A DNA stretch of 37,864 nucleotides, taken from contig CAZXTL010000019.1 of assembly GCA_964643725.1 (NCBI GenBank), positions 1-37,864 on the forward strand, written 5' to 3'. Below, in pieces: positions 19,497 through 27,259 of this stretch. How positions within the stretch are numbered: position 1 is the stretch's first letter; each line of letters opens with the position of its first letter. This DNA comes from DYQY01 sp964643725. Its GTDB lineage: Bacteria; Margulisbacteria; Riflemargulisbacteria; GWF2-35-9; DYQY01. The notes under the pieces were generated by a model. That model was not told the DNA's origin and ran no database searches. It was given only the letters and a program-made list of their open reading frames with translations. The position numbers and the translations under genes were made by a program.

Positions 19497-20360
19497 CTAA
19501 AACTTACCCCAACTTGGCAAGTCTGTTTTAAAAAGTAAGTTTTCACCAGTAATGGGATGATTAAATTGAAGTGAGTAAGAGTGAAGAAGCTGTGTCTTGC
19601 CTTTGCCAGCCTTTCCGTACACAGAATCTCCAACCACTGGGTGCCCAAGATGAGCAAGGTGTACCCTGATTTGGTGTGTTCTGCCTGTATGCAGAGTTAG
19701 TTCCACTAGAGTTTTTTCGTTAGATTCTTTTATAACGGAATAGTCTGTTAAGGATTGCTTACCTTTAGCATAATCAACCTGCATTTTTTTATAGTTATTA
19801 GGCATTCTTCCTATTGGGGCATCAATACTGCCTTGGTCATGTGGAAGATATCCGTGCACAAGGGCGAGATATTTTTTAATAATGTTTCTTGTTTCAAATA
19901 GCTTGGCCATTCTTTCATGTGCTTCATTATTTTTTGCAACAACCATTAATCCTGATGTGTCTTTGTCAAGCCGATGAACAATGCCAGGTCGTTCAAGTCC
20001 GCCAATATTAGAGAGCTCTTTGCCGTAATGGAGCAAGGCATTAACTAAGGTATTGTCTTTGTTGCCTGCGCCTGGATGGACGGTTAATCCTGATGGTTTA
20101 TTTATTACTATTATGTGTTCATCTTCAAAAACAATGTCTAGGGCAATATCGACAGGTTTGTATTCTAAGGGTTTTTCATCAAGAAATATTTCTATTTTGT
20201 CGCCCTGTTTTAGAGCTAGGCTAAGTTTAGTTTTTTTGTTATTTACAGTTAATTGTTCATTTTGATGGCACGTTTTTATAAATGAGCGACTTCTCCCTGT
20301 TTGTTCACTTAACCAGACGTCAAGACGAGTAGATGTTTCATTATCAAATACTAGAAGCAT
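19497..20360 (-). CDS. rluD: RluD-type 23S rRNA pseudouridine synthase
   Basis: The 287-residue protein converts uridines in 23S rRNA to pseudouridine. An S4 RNA-binding domain occupies the N-terminus (about 12-60), with the segment RLDVWLSEQTGRSRS. The catalytic domain follows with INKPSGLTVHPG, the signature HRLDKDTSG (catalytic Asp at about residue 132), and TGRTHQIRVHLAHLGHPVVGD near the end. S4 domain plus this signature is the RluD/RluC/RluA class. RluD specificity is assigned from overall architecture and from adjacency to lspA, which is the usual rluD neighbour. It overlaps lspA by 17 bases. Confidence 0.92.
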   Translation of the reverse strand: MLLVFDNETSTRLDVWLSEQTGRSRSFIKTCHQNEQLTVNNKKTKLSLALKQGDKIEIFLDEKPLEYKPVDIALDIVFEDEHIIVINKPSGLTVHPGAGNKDNTLVNALLHYGKELSNIGGLERPGIVHRLDKDTSGLMVVAKNNEAHERMAKLFETRNIIKKYLALVHGYLPHDQGSIDAPIGRMPNNYKKMQVDYAKGKQSLTDYSVIKESNEKTLVELTLHTGRTHQIRVHLAHLGHPVVGDSVYGKAGKGKTQLLHSYSLQFNHPITGENLLFKTDLPSWGKF

Positions 20361-20751
20361 TTTTTTTAAATAAGCCTACAAGGTAAAGTATCATGCCAAT
20401 ATTAATGAAAAGATCAGCCAAATTAAAATAGGGGATAAAGGTAATTTTAATAAAGTCGACAACATGTCCATAAAGAATTCTGTCTAGTAAGTTGCCAGCA
20501 CCTCCCGCTAAGATAAAGGCTATAGCTTTTTGGTGCCAGATGTTTTTTAAAAAAAATTGTTTTCTGAAAACGAATAACAATAAGAGAAGGGAAGCAGTTA
20601 TTAATAAAACTAATGAGGATTTTTCTCCGAGCATGCCAAAAGCTATTCCAGAATTTTCAACAATAGTTAAGTTAATTTTAGAGGCAAACATAACGACCGA
20701 TAGCTTTGTTAGCTGATCGGCCATTAATAGTAATATAAATAGAAACGGCAT
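20344..20751 (-). CDS. lspA: lipoprotein signal peptidase (signal peptidase II)
   Basis: This inner-membrane aspartyl protease removes the signal peptide of lipid-modified prolipoproteins. The 135-residue protein has four hydrophobic segments and the family boxes: ADQLTK near residue 11, ENSGIAFG at 32-39, GGAGNLLDR near 83-91, VVDFI with catalytic D99, and FNLADLFIN with catalytic D113. The gene starts 2 bases after the pgk stop and overlaps rluD. Its presence means lipoproteins are made, in keeping with a diderm or lipoprotein-rich envelope. Confidence 0.95.
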   Translation of the reverse strand: MPFLFILLLMADQLTKLSVVMFASKINLTIVENSGIAFGMLGEKSSLVLLITASLLLLLFVFRKQFFLKNIWHQKAIAFILAGGAGNLLDRILYGHVVDFIKITFIPYFNLADLFINIGMILYLVGLFKKNASSI

Positions 20752-20753
20752 TA

Positions 20754-21935
20754 TTAATCGAGTAGCGCTGCAATGCCTGGAAGAACTTTTCCTTCTAATA
20801 GTTCTAACGAAGCACCTCCACCAGTGGAGATATGATCGATTTTATCTTCAAGTCCTACTTTTTTGATAGCAGCTGCACTGTCTCCGCCACCGATAATACT
20901 TATAGCATTAGACTCGGCAAGAGCTTTAGCAATGGCGTTTGTTCCTATTGCGAACTTATCCATTTCAAAAACACCAACTGGGCCATTCCAGATTACTGTT
21001 CCAGCTGAGGCAATAATTTTTTCAAATTTCTCTATAGTTTTTGGTCCAATATCCAATCCTTCCCAACCATCAGGCATTGCTGTATATGGGACTATTTGTG
21101 AGTTAGCGGTGGCACTAAAATCATCGCCAACAACTATGTCGTCAGCAAAATAGATTGGAACGTTTTTTTCTTTTGCATAGGCCATTATTTCTTTTGCTGT
21201 ATCAAGATAATCAAGCTCGCAAATTGATTTTCCAACATTGAAACCTTGAGCTTTAAAAAAAGTGTAGCTCATTCCGCCACCGATTAGTAAGGCGTCAACT
21301 TTTTCAAGAAGATGTTTTAGAACAGTTATTTTTGATGAAACTTTAGCTCCACCAATTATGGCAACAAAAGGTCTTTTTGGATTAGTAAGTGCTTTGCCAA
21401 AATATTCCAACTCTTTTTCAATTAAGAACCCTGCATACGCTGGAAGATATTTTGTAACACCTTCGGTTGAAGCATGAGCTCTATGGGCAGAACCAAAAGC
21501 GTCGTTCACGTAGATATCAGCAAGAGAAGCAAGTTGTTTAGAAAACTCAGGGTCATTTTTAGTTTCCTCTTTGTGGAATCGTACGTTTTCTAAGAGAAGG
21601 ACGTCTCCATTAGCCATTGAAGAAACAAGTTTTTCTGTGGCATCTCCAATGCAATCCGGAGCTAGTTTAACTTCTTTATTTAGGTGGTTGCTAAGATTTT
21701 TTGCAACTGGAGCAAGCGAGAATGCTGGGTCAGGTCCGTCTTTTGGTCTGCCAAAGTGACTACATAAAATTACTTTAGCTCCTGCGTTTTTGAGAAAATT
21801 TATTGTAGGTAAGGCTTCAACAATTCTTATATCATCAGTGATTTGGTCTCCTTCAATAGGGACATTGAAGTCGCATCTTACGAGAACTTTCTTTCCGTTT
21901 AGATTTTTTATATCTTTTATAGTTTGTTTCTGCAT
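20754..21935 (-). CDS. pgk: phosphoglycerate kinase
   Basis: The enzyme makes ATP from 1,3-bisphosphoglycerate in glycolysis, or runs in reverse in gluconeogenesis. The 394-residue protein begins MQKQTIKDI. It has the N-terminal substrate motif VRCDFNVP, then SHFGRPK, GGAKVSSKI, and the nucleotide-binding GGGDSAAAI near the end. A longer frame begins 14 codons upstream, but I chose the ATG at 21935 because AAGGAGGA stands at the right distance just before it. It leads the pgk-lspA-rluD run and has a TATAAT box about 29 bases upstream. Confidence 0.97.
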   Translation of the reverse strand: MQKQTIKDIKNLNGKKVLVRCDFNVPIEGDQITDDIRIVEALPTINFLKNAGAKVILCSHFGRPKDGPDPAFSLAPVAKNLSNHLNKEVKLAPDCIGDATEKLVSSMANGDVLLLENVRFHKEETKNDPEFSKQLASLADIYVNDAFGSAHRAHASTEGVTKYLPAYAGFLIEKELEYFGKALTNPKRPFVAIIGGAKVSSKITVLKHLLEKVDALLIGGGMSYTFFKAQGFNVGKSICELDYLDTAKEIMAYAKEKNVPIYFADDIVVGDDFSATANSQIVPYTAMPDGWEGLDIGPKTIEKFEKIIASAGTVIWNGPVGVFEMDKFAIGTNAIAKALAESNAISIIGGGDSAAAIKKVGLEDKIDHISTGGGASLELLEGKVLPGIAALLD

Positions 21936-21963
21936 AATAGTCCTCCTTAAAGTAGTTGAATTC

Positions 21964-21969
21964 ATTATA
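21964..21969 (-). promoter_or_regulatory. -10 box of the pgk promoter
   Basis: TATAAT is read on the minus strand 29 bases before the pgk ATG and about 17 bases before its AAGGAGGA site. The -35 region is poor (TTTCCA at 17-base spacing), so only the -10 is claimed. Confidence 0.5.
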
Positions 21970-22086
21970 AGGCACATAGCAGGTTTTGGAAAACAAGAAA
22001 TTAGTAATGAAGCCTTTTAAGGGTTAATATATTTATATTACTAGCAATTGCTTTCAAGGATCAATTGATAGTAATATAATAAATCC

Positions 22087-22815
22087 ATGACATTATTTAA
22101 TAAAGCGTACTCCTTTTATTTTGTTTTCGTAGGATTTATGTTGGTTTTGATGACTTATATTCAAGCGAAAGCAATTAAATTAATTTTAAGAAATAGGTCA
22201 CCGTATTTATTAAGAAGATTATATAAAAGAAATTCTAAGATAATATTGTTCTTTCAAGGAATTATTCCTTCGGTAAAGGGGACATTTCCTAAAGGGACCG
22301 TTGTTTATTGTATGAATCATCAAAGTGATTTGGATATATTGATAGCACTAGCGCTGCTTCCTGCTGGTTTTTTGTTTGTTGCAAAGGAAGAGCTTTTGAA
22401 AGCACCGCTAATAGGTTCATTAATTAAAATGGCAGAATATATAACCATAGATAGAAATAATGCGAGGAGATCAACCGAGACATTAGATAAAATAAAAGAG
22501 GAGTTAAAGAGTGGTCACTCCGTTCTTGTCTTCCCAGAAGGTACAAGATCAGTTGATGGAGAGATCCAAAAGGTTAAAAGAGGTGGGCTTCAAGTCGCGT
22601 TTCAAACAAGGACAGATGTAGTTCCCGTAATAAACGATCCATTATATAAGATATTTAATAAAACAGAGAAAAATATCGTACATCAAAAAGTTAAAACAAG
22701 TGTAGGAAAACCCCTAAGTTTTGATTGGAATAATGACTCAAGGAATTATTCTATAGAAAGTGCATTTAAGTTAGAGCAAATAATGAAAGAGATGCTATCA
22801 GAAATTCGTAAATAG
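22087..22815 (+). CDS. plsC: 1-acyl-sn-glycerol-3-phosphate acyltransferase (PlsC family)
   Basis: The enzyme adds the second acyl chain to lysophosphatidic acid to make phosphatidic acid at the inner face of the membrane. The 242-residue protein has an N-terminal membrane segment (about 10-25), the acyltransferase box NHQSDLD (catalytic H78 and D83), and FPEGTRS (149-155), which binds the glycerol phosphate. Length and motif spacing are typical. It is transcribed away from pgk. A TATAAT sequence lies only 5 bases before the ATG, so either the message is leaderless or the promoter is elsewhere; no Shine-Dalgarno sequence is visible. Other PlsC-like acyltransferases share these motifs. Confidence 0.88.
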   Translation: MTLFNKAYSFYFVFVGFMLVLMTYIQAKAIKLILRNRSPYLLRRLYKRNSKIILFFQGIIPSVKGTFPKGTVVYCMNHQSDLDILIALALLPAGFLFVAKEELLKAPLIGSLIKMAEYITIDRNNARRSTETLDKIKEELKSGHSVLVFPEGTRSVDGEIQKVKRGGLQVAFQTRTDVVPVINDPLYKIFNKTEKNIVHQKVKTSVGKPLSFDWNNDSRNYSIESAFKLEQIMKEMLSEIRK

Positions 22816-22832
22816 ATAGATATTTACGAATT
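22803..22832. terminator. 12-bp perfect inverted repeat at the plsC stop, between convergent genes
   Basis: The arms AATTCGTAAATA (22803-22814) and its exact complement (22821-22832) flank a 6-base loop. The plsC stop codon lies at the end of the left arm and the start of the loop. A T run occurs on the plus strand at 22852-22857, beyond a gap. It lies between convergent plsC and the S1-domain gene, the usual place for a bidirectional terminator, but there is no U tract directly after the stem. An alternative stem (AAATAGAT with ATCTATTT) competes with it. Confidence 0.45.
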
Positions 22833-22849
22833 GAATCTATTTGATAGGG

Positions 22850-23323
22850 TTATTTTTTAAGCTTTTTCTTCTTTTTAACGCCTTGTTTAAGTTGGATATT
22901 TCTCTTTAAATCAATTTGTTTTTCTTCGCTTTTCTTTAGGAAGTTAAGCATTTTGGATTCAAAAGGATTTAGCTCACCAGTCTCGGCTAATTTTCTAGCT
23001 TTTCTTCTATCCATTGTAGCTATTCTGTTTTCTTCTGAATTGTCTCCTTCTTCAACTTCTTTAGGAGGTGCTGCTTTTTTCATGGAAAGATCGTATTTGC
23101 CTTTAGGGTTTTTGCCTAAAACTTTTACTTTTACATTATCATTTAACGCTACATGCTTGTTGATATCTGTGACATATTCATTAGCTATCTCTGAAATATG
23201 AACAAGACCTTCGTTATTTCCTGGTAGCTTAACAAAAGCTCCAAAGCTTGTTACACCAGTAACTACGCCTTCTACTATGGAATCTTTTTCTAAATTATTT
23301 TCTTCTATCTCTATGTTAATCAC
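22850..23323 (-). CDS. S1-domain RNA-binding protein (YabR/YugI-like)
   Basis: Residues about 12-80 form one S1 OB-fold domain: EGVVTGVTSFGAFVKL, then EGLVHISEIA, then VKVKVLGKNPKGKYDLSMK. The rest is an unstructured, very basic tail ending in a lysine run. Stand-alone S1 proteins of this size (157 residues) resemble general stress protein 13 and YabR of Firmicutes, which associate with ribosomes. In Firmicutes yabR follows divIC, and here the gene likewise follows an FtsB/DivIC-like gene and overlaps it by 8 bases. That conserved neighbour supports the call. The precise RNA target is unknown. Confidence 0.88.
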   Translation of the reverse strand: MINIEIEENNLEKDSIVEGVVTGVTSFGAFVKLPGNNEGLVHISEIANEYVTDINKHVALNDNVKVKVLGKNPKGKYDLSMKKAAPPKEVEEGDNSEENRIATMDRRKARKLAETGELNPFESKMLNFLKKSEEKQIDLKRNIQLKQGVKKKKKLKK

Positions 23324-23606
23324 CTTTTTTACGTACTATTTTGTACGCTACCTCATTTTGCTTTACAAGACCCAGTATTGTTCTCGCCTTTTGTTCAACA
23401 TTCAATACTGTTCCTGCTTCGATAAGTTCCTCATTTAGAGCCTTGTTCTTCTTTTCTTCAATAATAACAAGTCGGCCTTCAGACTTGATTTTTTGACCGT
23501 AGTTAATATTGTAATACAATATCCTAAGATTTTGATACAACATACTGACTGCCACTACAACCAAAACAATAGTAAATAGCCGACTTTTAATAAATGTATC
23601 TAACAC
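23316..23606 (-). CDS. FtsB/DivIC-family septum formation initiator
   Basis: The 96-residue protein has one N-terminal membrane helix (about residues 10-27) and then a charged, heptad-like coiled-coil region. It ends in a short conserved-looking segment, with VEQKARTILGLVKQNEVAYKI matching the ARxxLGxxxxxE pattern of the DivIC/FtsB family. The protein would be part of the FtsQLB divisome subcomplex that licenses septal cell-wall synthesis. It lies 17 bases after enolase and overlaps the S1-domain gene. Proximity to eno is also seen for ftsB in proteobacteria, and proximity to an S1-domain gene is as in Firmicutes divIC. Confidence 0.85.
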   Translation of the reverse strand: MLDTFIKSRLFTIVLVVVAVSMLYQNLRILYYNINYGQKIKSEGRLVIIEEKKNKALNEELIEAGTVLNVEQKARTILGLVKQNEVAYKIVRKKGD

Positions 23607-23623
23607 AAAATCAAAATGCCTTT

Positions 23624-24910
23624 TTATATCTTCAGATTATAAAATGATTTAATACCCTTGTAAACAGCTTCGGTTCCTAGTTCTTCTTCAATTCTAAGTA
23701 ATTGATTGTATTTTGCTATTCTATCTGTTCTACTTGCTGAGCCAGTTTTGATCTGTCCAGCGTTAGTTGCAACAACAATATCAGCAATAGTTGTGTCTTC
23801 AGATTCGCCTGATCTGTGTGAAACAATGGCCGTATAGTTAGCTTCTTTGGCCATTTGAATTGCATCAAGAGTTTCGCTTAATGTACCAATCTGATTTACC
23901 TTAATAAGGATTGAGTTGCCAATACCTTTGGAAATACCTTCAGCTAATCTTTTAGTATTAGTAACAAATAAGTCATCTCCAACTATTTGTACTTTATTTC
24001 CAAGTTTTTCAGTCATTAATTTAAAGCCATTCCAATCGTCTTCTGCTAAACCGTCTTCGATAGAAATGATAGGATATTTACCACAAAGAAATTCATAGTA
24101 AGCGACCATTTCTGCTGATGTTCTAACTACGCCTTCACCTTTGAAGTTATAGTGACCTTTGTCGAACATTTCAGATGCGGCAACGTCTAGTGCGATCATA
24201 ACGTCAACGCCTGGCTTGTATCCTGCCTTTGTAGTAGCTTCCATTATTACTTGGATAGCTTCTTCATTTGTTTTTAGATTAGGAGCGAATCCGCCTTCAT
24301 CACCAACAGCGGTGCTCATGTCTTTGCCATTTAATACTTTTTTTAGTGAATGAAAAATTTCTGCGCCACAGCGAAGAGCTTCTCTGAAATTAGGTGCGCC
24401 AACAGGCATTACCATAAACTCTTGGATGTCCACTGTGTTATCAGCATGTGAACCACCATTAATGATGTTCATCATAGGAACTGGAAGTTGGTGAGCGTTG
24501 GTTCCACCAATATATGAATAAAGAGGAAGACTACTACTCATCGCAGCAGCTTTTGCTACAGCTAATGAAACACCAAGGATAGCGTTTGCGCCAAGTTTTC
24601 CTTTGTTTTCTGTTCCATCTAATTCAATCATCGTGTTGTCAATATTTCTTTGTTCAACAGCATCATAACCGATTAGTTCTTCGGCAATTATTTCATTTAC
24701 GTTTTCAACCGCTTTAAGAACGCCTTTGCCTAAATATCTGCTTTTGTCTCCATCTCTAAGCTCTACTGCTTCGTGAGCTCCTGTTGATGCTCCGGAAGGA
24801 ACGATTGCTCTTCCCATAGCTCCATCTTCACAAAATACGTCTACTTCAATAGTAGGATTTCCTCTGGAATCAAGAACCTCTCTTGCGTGAATATCTATTA
24901 TTTCTGACAT
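23624..24910 (-). CDS. eno: enolase
   Basis: The enzyme converts 2-phosphoglycerate to phosphoenolpyruvate in the cytoplasm. The 428-residue length is standard. The N-terminal AREVLDSRGNPTIEVDV, the acid-base and metal sites in the central barrel (IALDVAASE, SIEDGLAEDDWNG, GDDLFVTN), the KVNQIGTLSE segment and SHRSGESEDTTIAD near the end are all intact. AAGGAGGA precedes the ATG and a strong promoter lies 34-62 bases upstream. It is the first gene of the run eno, ftsB-like, S1-domain. Confidence 0.98.
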   Translation of the reverse strand: MSEIIDIHAREVLDSRGNPTIEVDVFCEDGAMGRAIVPSGASTGAHEAVELRDGDKSRYLGKGVLKAVENVNEIIAEELIGYDAVEQRNIDNTMIELDGTENKGKLGANAILGVSLAVAKAAAMSSSLPLYSYIGGTNAHQLPVPMMNIINGGSHADNTVDIQEFMVMPVGAPNFREALRCGAEIFHSLKKVLNGKDMSTAVGDEGGFAPNLKTNEEAIQVIMEATTKAGYKPGVDVMIALDVAASEMFDKGHYNFKGEGVVRTSAEMVAYYEFLCGKYPIISIEDGLAEDDWNGFKLMTEKLGNKVQIVGDDLFVTNTKRLAEGISKGIGNSILIKVNQIGTLSETLDAIQMAKEANYTAIVSHRSGESEDTTIADIVVATNAGQIKTGSASRTDRIAKYNQLLRIEEELGTEAVYKGIKSFYNLKI

Positions 24911-24943
24911 TAAATTATCCTCCTTATAGTATAGGTCTTCTGT

Positions 24944-24972
24944 ATTATAAAGCTAAACTGCCTACTTCGCAA
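24944..24972 (-). promoter_or_regulatory. promoter of the eno operon
   Basis: On the minus strand, TTGCGA (24972-24967) and TATAAT (24949-24944) are separated by 17 bases, ahead of the AAGGAGGA site and eno ATG. This is a strong sigma-70-type match at the expected distance. Confidence 0.7.
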
Positions 24973-25004
24973 AGGAATAATAGCCGAAACGGAATACGTC
25001 AGCA

Positions 25005-25033
25005 TTGTCTGAAGTTATTTAAACGTTTATTAT
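25005..25033 (+). promoter_or_regulatory. candidate promoter of the MATE gene
   Basis: TTGTCT (25005-25010) and TATTAT (25028-25033) are 17 bases apart and about 55 bases before the MATE ATG. The match is moderate. It lies in the 178-base divergent space shared with eno, close to but not overlapping the eno promoter. Confidence 0.45.
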
Positions 25034-25088
25034 AATTGGCAGCAATGTGGTTTAATCTAATCATAAATAAGGATAGAGACTATTAATT

Positions 25089-26414
25089 ATGATGGATATG
25101 ACAAAGGGTGGAACGGCTAAACAAATATTATTATTTACTATTCCTATGTTTATAGGTAGTGTTTTTCAGCAATGTTACAACCTAGTAGACTCAATTATAG
25201 TAGGGAAATTCTTAGGCAAGGGAGCGCTTGCTGCTGTTGGCGCATCTTTCCCAATTATGTTTCTTCTAATTGCTCTTACTATGGGAGCTACAATGGGGAT
25301 AACGGTTATGATATCTCAGTTTTATGGTGCTAAGAATTATGAGAAGGTGAAGATTTGCATAGAGACTTCTTATATATTTTTAGTGATAACAGCGTTATGC
25401 CTAACAGTAATAGGCTTTCTTTTTAGTGAGCACATTTTAGTCTTTTTACGAACACCAGCCGAAGTTATTGGTGATTCTCGTACTCCTTTGTATCTTTTAA
25501 TCTTTTCAGTGTTTGTAAATATTGTATTGGACCTATTATTTATTGTGGTATTTAAGTGGGGGATTTGGTCAGCAGCGTTTGCAACAGTGATTGCTCAAGG
25601 AGTTGCTTTTTTTGGAGGGATAATTTATTTGCAGAGGATAAATCCTTTATTTAAAGTTAATTATTTTAAGTTAAGGTTTGATCGGGAAATATTTAAAGAG
25701 AGCTTAATGATTGGACTACCTAGTGGAGTTCAGCAGATGTTGGTGGCTGCTGGAATGATGGCACTTACAAGAATTGTTAATTTATTTGGGACAGATGCTT
25801 TAGCTGCTTTTACTGCTGCGGGAAGGATAGATTCTTTTGCAATGATGCCTGCAATGAATTTATCAATGGCTATTTCAACCTTTGTTGGACAAAATATTGG
25901 TGCAGGGAAGCATGAACGGGTGCGCTCAGCAATGAAGACGATTATTTTAATGTCAGTTGTGATTTCTTTAATAATATCTTTTATCGTGATTGTTTTTAGT
26001 AAGCCATTGTTGGGTCTTTTTACAAACGACGCTGCGGTTATAGCTATTGGGCAACATTATTTATTTATTGTTGGCGGGTTTTATTTGGCTTTTATGTTGA
26101 TGTTTATTTTTCACGGAGCGCTTCGAGGCGCTGGAGATACGATTATACCAATGTTTATCACATTGTTTTCTTTATGGATTATTCGAATACCAGTGTCGTC
26201 TTTTCTTTCTACAAAGATTGGAACTGATGGTATTTGGTGGGGGATTCCAATTGCGTGGGTAATAGGAGCAGTGTTTTCTGGTATATATTTTTCAACAGGA
26301 AGATGGAAGAAAAAGGTTGTTATTAATAAATGGAAAACAAAACCTGTTGGCGCAGAAGAAATATTAGAAGAAATTGAATTTACAGAACTCGAACGAAAAG
26401 AGTGTAGACCTTAG
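25089..26414 (+). CDS. MATE family efflux transporter, apparently lacking one transmembrane helix
   Basis: MATE proteins export cationic compounds across the inner membrane using Na+ or H+ gradients. The 441-residue protein has the N-half signature PMFIGSVFQQCYNLVDSIIVG and the C-half features ALTRIVNLFG, VGQNIGAG and HGALRGAGD. The family normally has 12 membrane helices as two homologous halves. I count six in the C half but only five in the N half. After LRTPAEV the sequence goes straight to IGDSRTPLY, where the equivalent C-half stretch, from DAAVI to GAGDT, holds about 34 residues forming a helix. The frame is intact, so this is a clean internal loss and not a frameshift. The product may be inactive or altered, or the loss may be an assembly error. 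The start may be the first or second of two adjacent ATG codons. A charged tail of about 25 residues follows the last helix. Confidence 0.9.
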   Translation: MMDMTKGGTAKQILLFTIPMFIGSVFQQCYNLVDSIIVGKFLGKGALAAVGASFPIMFLLIALTMGATMGITVMISQFYGAKNYEKVKICIETSYIFLVITALCLTVIGFLFSEHILVFLRTPAEVIGDSRTPLYLLIFSVFVNIVLDLLFIVVFKWGIWSAAFATVIAQGVAFFGGIIYLQRINPLFKVNYFKLRFDREIFKESLMIGLPSGVQQMLVAAGMMALTRIVNLFGTDALAAFTAAGRIDSFAMMPAMNLSMAISTFVGQNIGAGKHERVRSAMKTIILMSVVISLIISFIVIVFSKPLLGLFTNDAAVIAIGQHYLFIVGGFYLAFMLMFIFHGALRGAGDTIIPMFITLFSLWIIRIPVSSFLSTKIGTDGIWWGIPIAWVIGAVFSGIYFSTGRWKKKVVINKWKTKPVGAEEILEEIEFTELERKECRP

Positions 26415-26423
26415 TTTAATAGT

Positions 26424-26707
26424 GGCCAGTCCGTAAGCCGGATCCTGTTCTATGTCATCATTTATCTTGGACAGACATTGCTATCTATCTCTAGCGACCT
26501 ACCCGCAAATCCAAATGGAGCGAGCAACTCCTCTTTGCCTATTTGGTCTTGCTCCCTGTAGAGTTTAGCCGTTTCAGCCTAACTTAATAGGGTCGTTTCT
26601 GTTCCACTAGTCCTCAGCTTGCGCCGGACGGGCGTTACCCGCTACAGTGCTCTTTGGAGTCCGGACTTTCCTCCCGTAAATAAATACAGACGATGACTCG
26701 ACTGGCC
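26424..26707 (-). ncRNA. rnpB: RNase P RNA, bacterial class A
   Basis: This is the catalytic RNA that trims the 5' leader of precursor tRNAs. Read on the minus strand, the P1 helix closes the molecule: GGCCAGUC at 26707-26700 pairs perfectly with GACUGGCC at 26431-26424. The conserved core is recognisable in order: GAGGAAAGTCCGGACTCC, then GGTAACGCC, then ACAGAAAC, GCTGAAACGG, GGGAGCAAGACCAAATAGG, and finally GATAAATGATGACA with AGAACAGGATCCGGCTTAC near the 3' end. The roughly 284-base length is compact for this class. It is convergent with the MATE gene, 9 bases away, and has its own promoter just upstream. No hairpin terminator is visible at its 3' end. Exact ends are inferred from P1. Confidence 0.97.
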
Positions 26708-26713
26708 GATTAC

Positions 26714-26743
26714 ATTATATATCTTTTTAGTAAAAAGAAACAA
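26714..26743 (-). promoter_or_regulatory. rnpB promoter
   Basis: On the minus strand, TTGTTT (26743-26738) and TATAAT (26719-26714) are 18 bases apart. The -10 ends 6 bases before the first base of the P1 helix, which places transcription start at the RNA 5' end. This agreement raises confidence. Confidence 0.7.
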
Positions 26744-26764
26744 AAACTATTACACTCCCCCTAG

Positions 26765-26789
26765 CCCCCTCTCAAGAGGGGGAATTTTT
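26765..26789 (+). terminator. GC-rich hairpin with T run
   Basis: CCCCCTCT (26765-26772) pairs perfectly with AGAGGGGG (26775-26782), followed by AATTTTT. It has intrinsic-terminator form for plus-strand transcription, but the nearest plus-strand gene ends 350 bases upstream beyond rnpB. It may instead be one of the palindromes of the adjacent repeat-rich block. Confidence 0.4.
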
Positions 26790-27022
26790 GTATAAAACTT
26801 CGTTTTATGATTTCATAAAGAGCCGAGCTCTTGATTTCTTTTGTAAGGGCTTCCGCAGCCCTTACGATCCCCTCTGCTCCGAGTGCTCCGCACCTTGAAT
26901 TATTAAACTCATTCCACTAATGGACAAATTCGCCTGTCCTGGCTCAGTTGTCCTGAAAAATCGTCCTGATTTTTCTACGTTTCATTCATTAAATAATTCT
27001 ACGGCTCTCCCGCAACGGAGCA
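26790..27022. repeat. gene-free block of nested and tandem inverted repeats
   Basis: No coding frame is convincing here. In order there are perfect palindromic stems: ATAAAAC/GTTTTAT (26792-26808), TTTATGA/TCATAAA (26804-26819), AAGAGC/GCTCTT (26818-26832), GTAAGGGCT/AGCCCTTAC (26843-26865) and GTGC/GCAC (26883-26893). A nested set follows: outer TGCTCCG (26875-26881) with CGGAGCA (27016-27022), inner GAATTATT (26897-26904) with AATAATTC (26992-26999). The inner arms enclose GGACA/TGTCC (26922-26939) and GAAAAATC/GATTTTTC (26955-26975). GTCCTG occurs three times (26936, 26950, 26963). Local base composition is more GC-rich than the neighbours. This could be a REP/MITE-like dispersed element or a structured RNA. 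I do not recognise the family. Confidence 0.5.
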
Positions 27023-27070
27023 AGGATTTGACTTGAGATTATAGAATTTGTATTAATTAAATATTTGTCC

Positions 27071-27217
27071 AGGAGCAACCTGAGGGAATATAAAATTGTA
27101 GATATTTCGACGTCATTTTAAGGTGCTAAATAATAAAACAATTGTAAGGCAATGCTCCTGCAGGTTGAGTGCTTTATTATGAAATTGGCAGTGACTCACA
27201 AGGTGACTAGAAATATC
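27071..27217 (+). ncRNA. candidate structured RNA with long hairpin and possible pseudoknot
   Basis: Complementary segments stack into one long imperfect hairpin: GATATTTC (27101-27108) with GAAATATC (27210-27217), GTCATTTT (27112-27119) with AAGGTGAC (27200-27207), TGCT (27124-27127) with GGCA (27187-27190), and ATAATAAA (27130-27137) with TTTATTAT (27173-27180). Two U-G pairs in the second helix and one in the third exist only if the plus strand is the RNA. The apical region holds TGCTCCT (27153-27159) and CAGGTTG (27161-27167). These match an upstream single stretch, AGGAGCA (27071-27077) and CAACCTG (27076-27082), and would form a pseudoknot or alternative pairing. This is inspection only. 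No family is recognised, and no promoter was identified with confidence. Confidence 0.35.
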
Positions 27218-27259
27218 CCAGATTTTAATGAAGCGAGTTTGCGTAGGGACTAGCGGATT

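Noticed and set aside
21936..21977. Longer start for pgk, 14 codons upstream
   Set aside because: The strong AAGGAGGA site and the usual PGK N-terminus point to the ATG at 21935, and the -10 box lies inside the extra segment.
26870..26995. Short minus-strand open frame in the gene-free block (ends SEQRGS)
   Set aside because: About 37 codons with a late ATG giving only 16 residues, and the frame is built from palindrome arms. No coding evidence.
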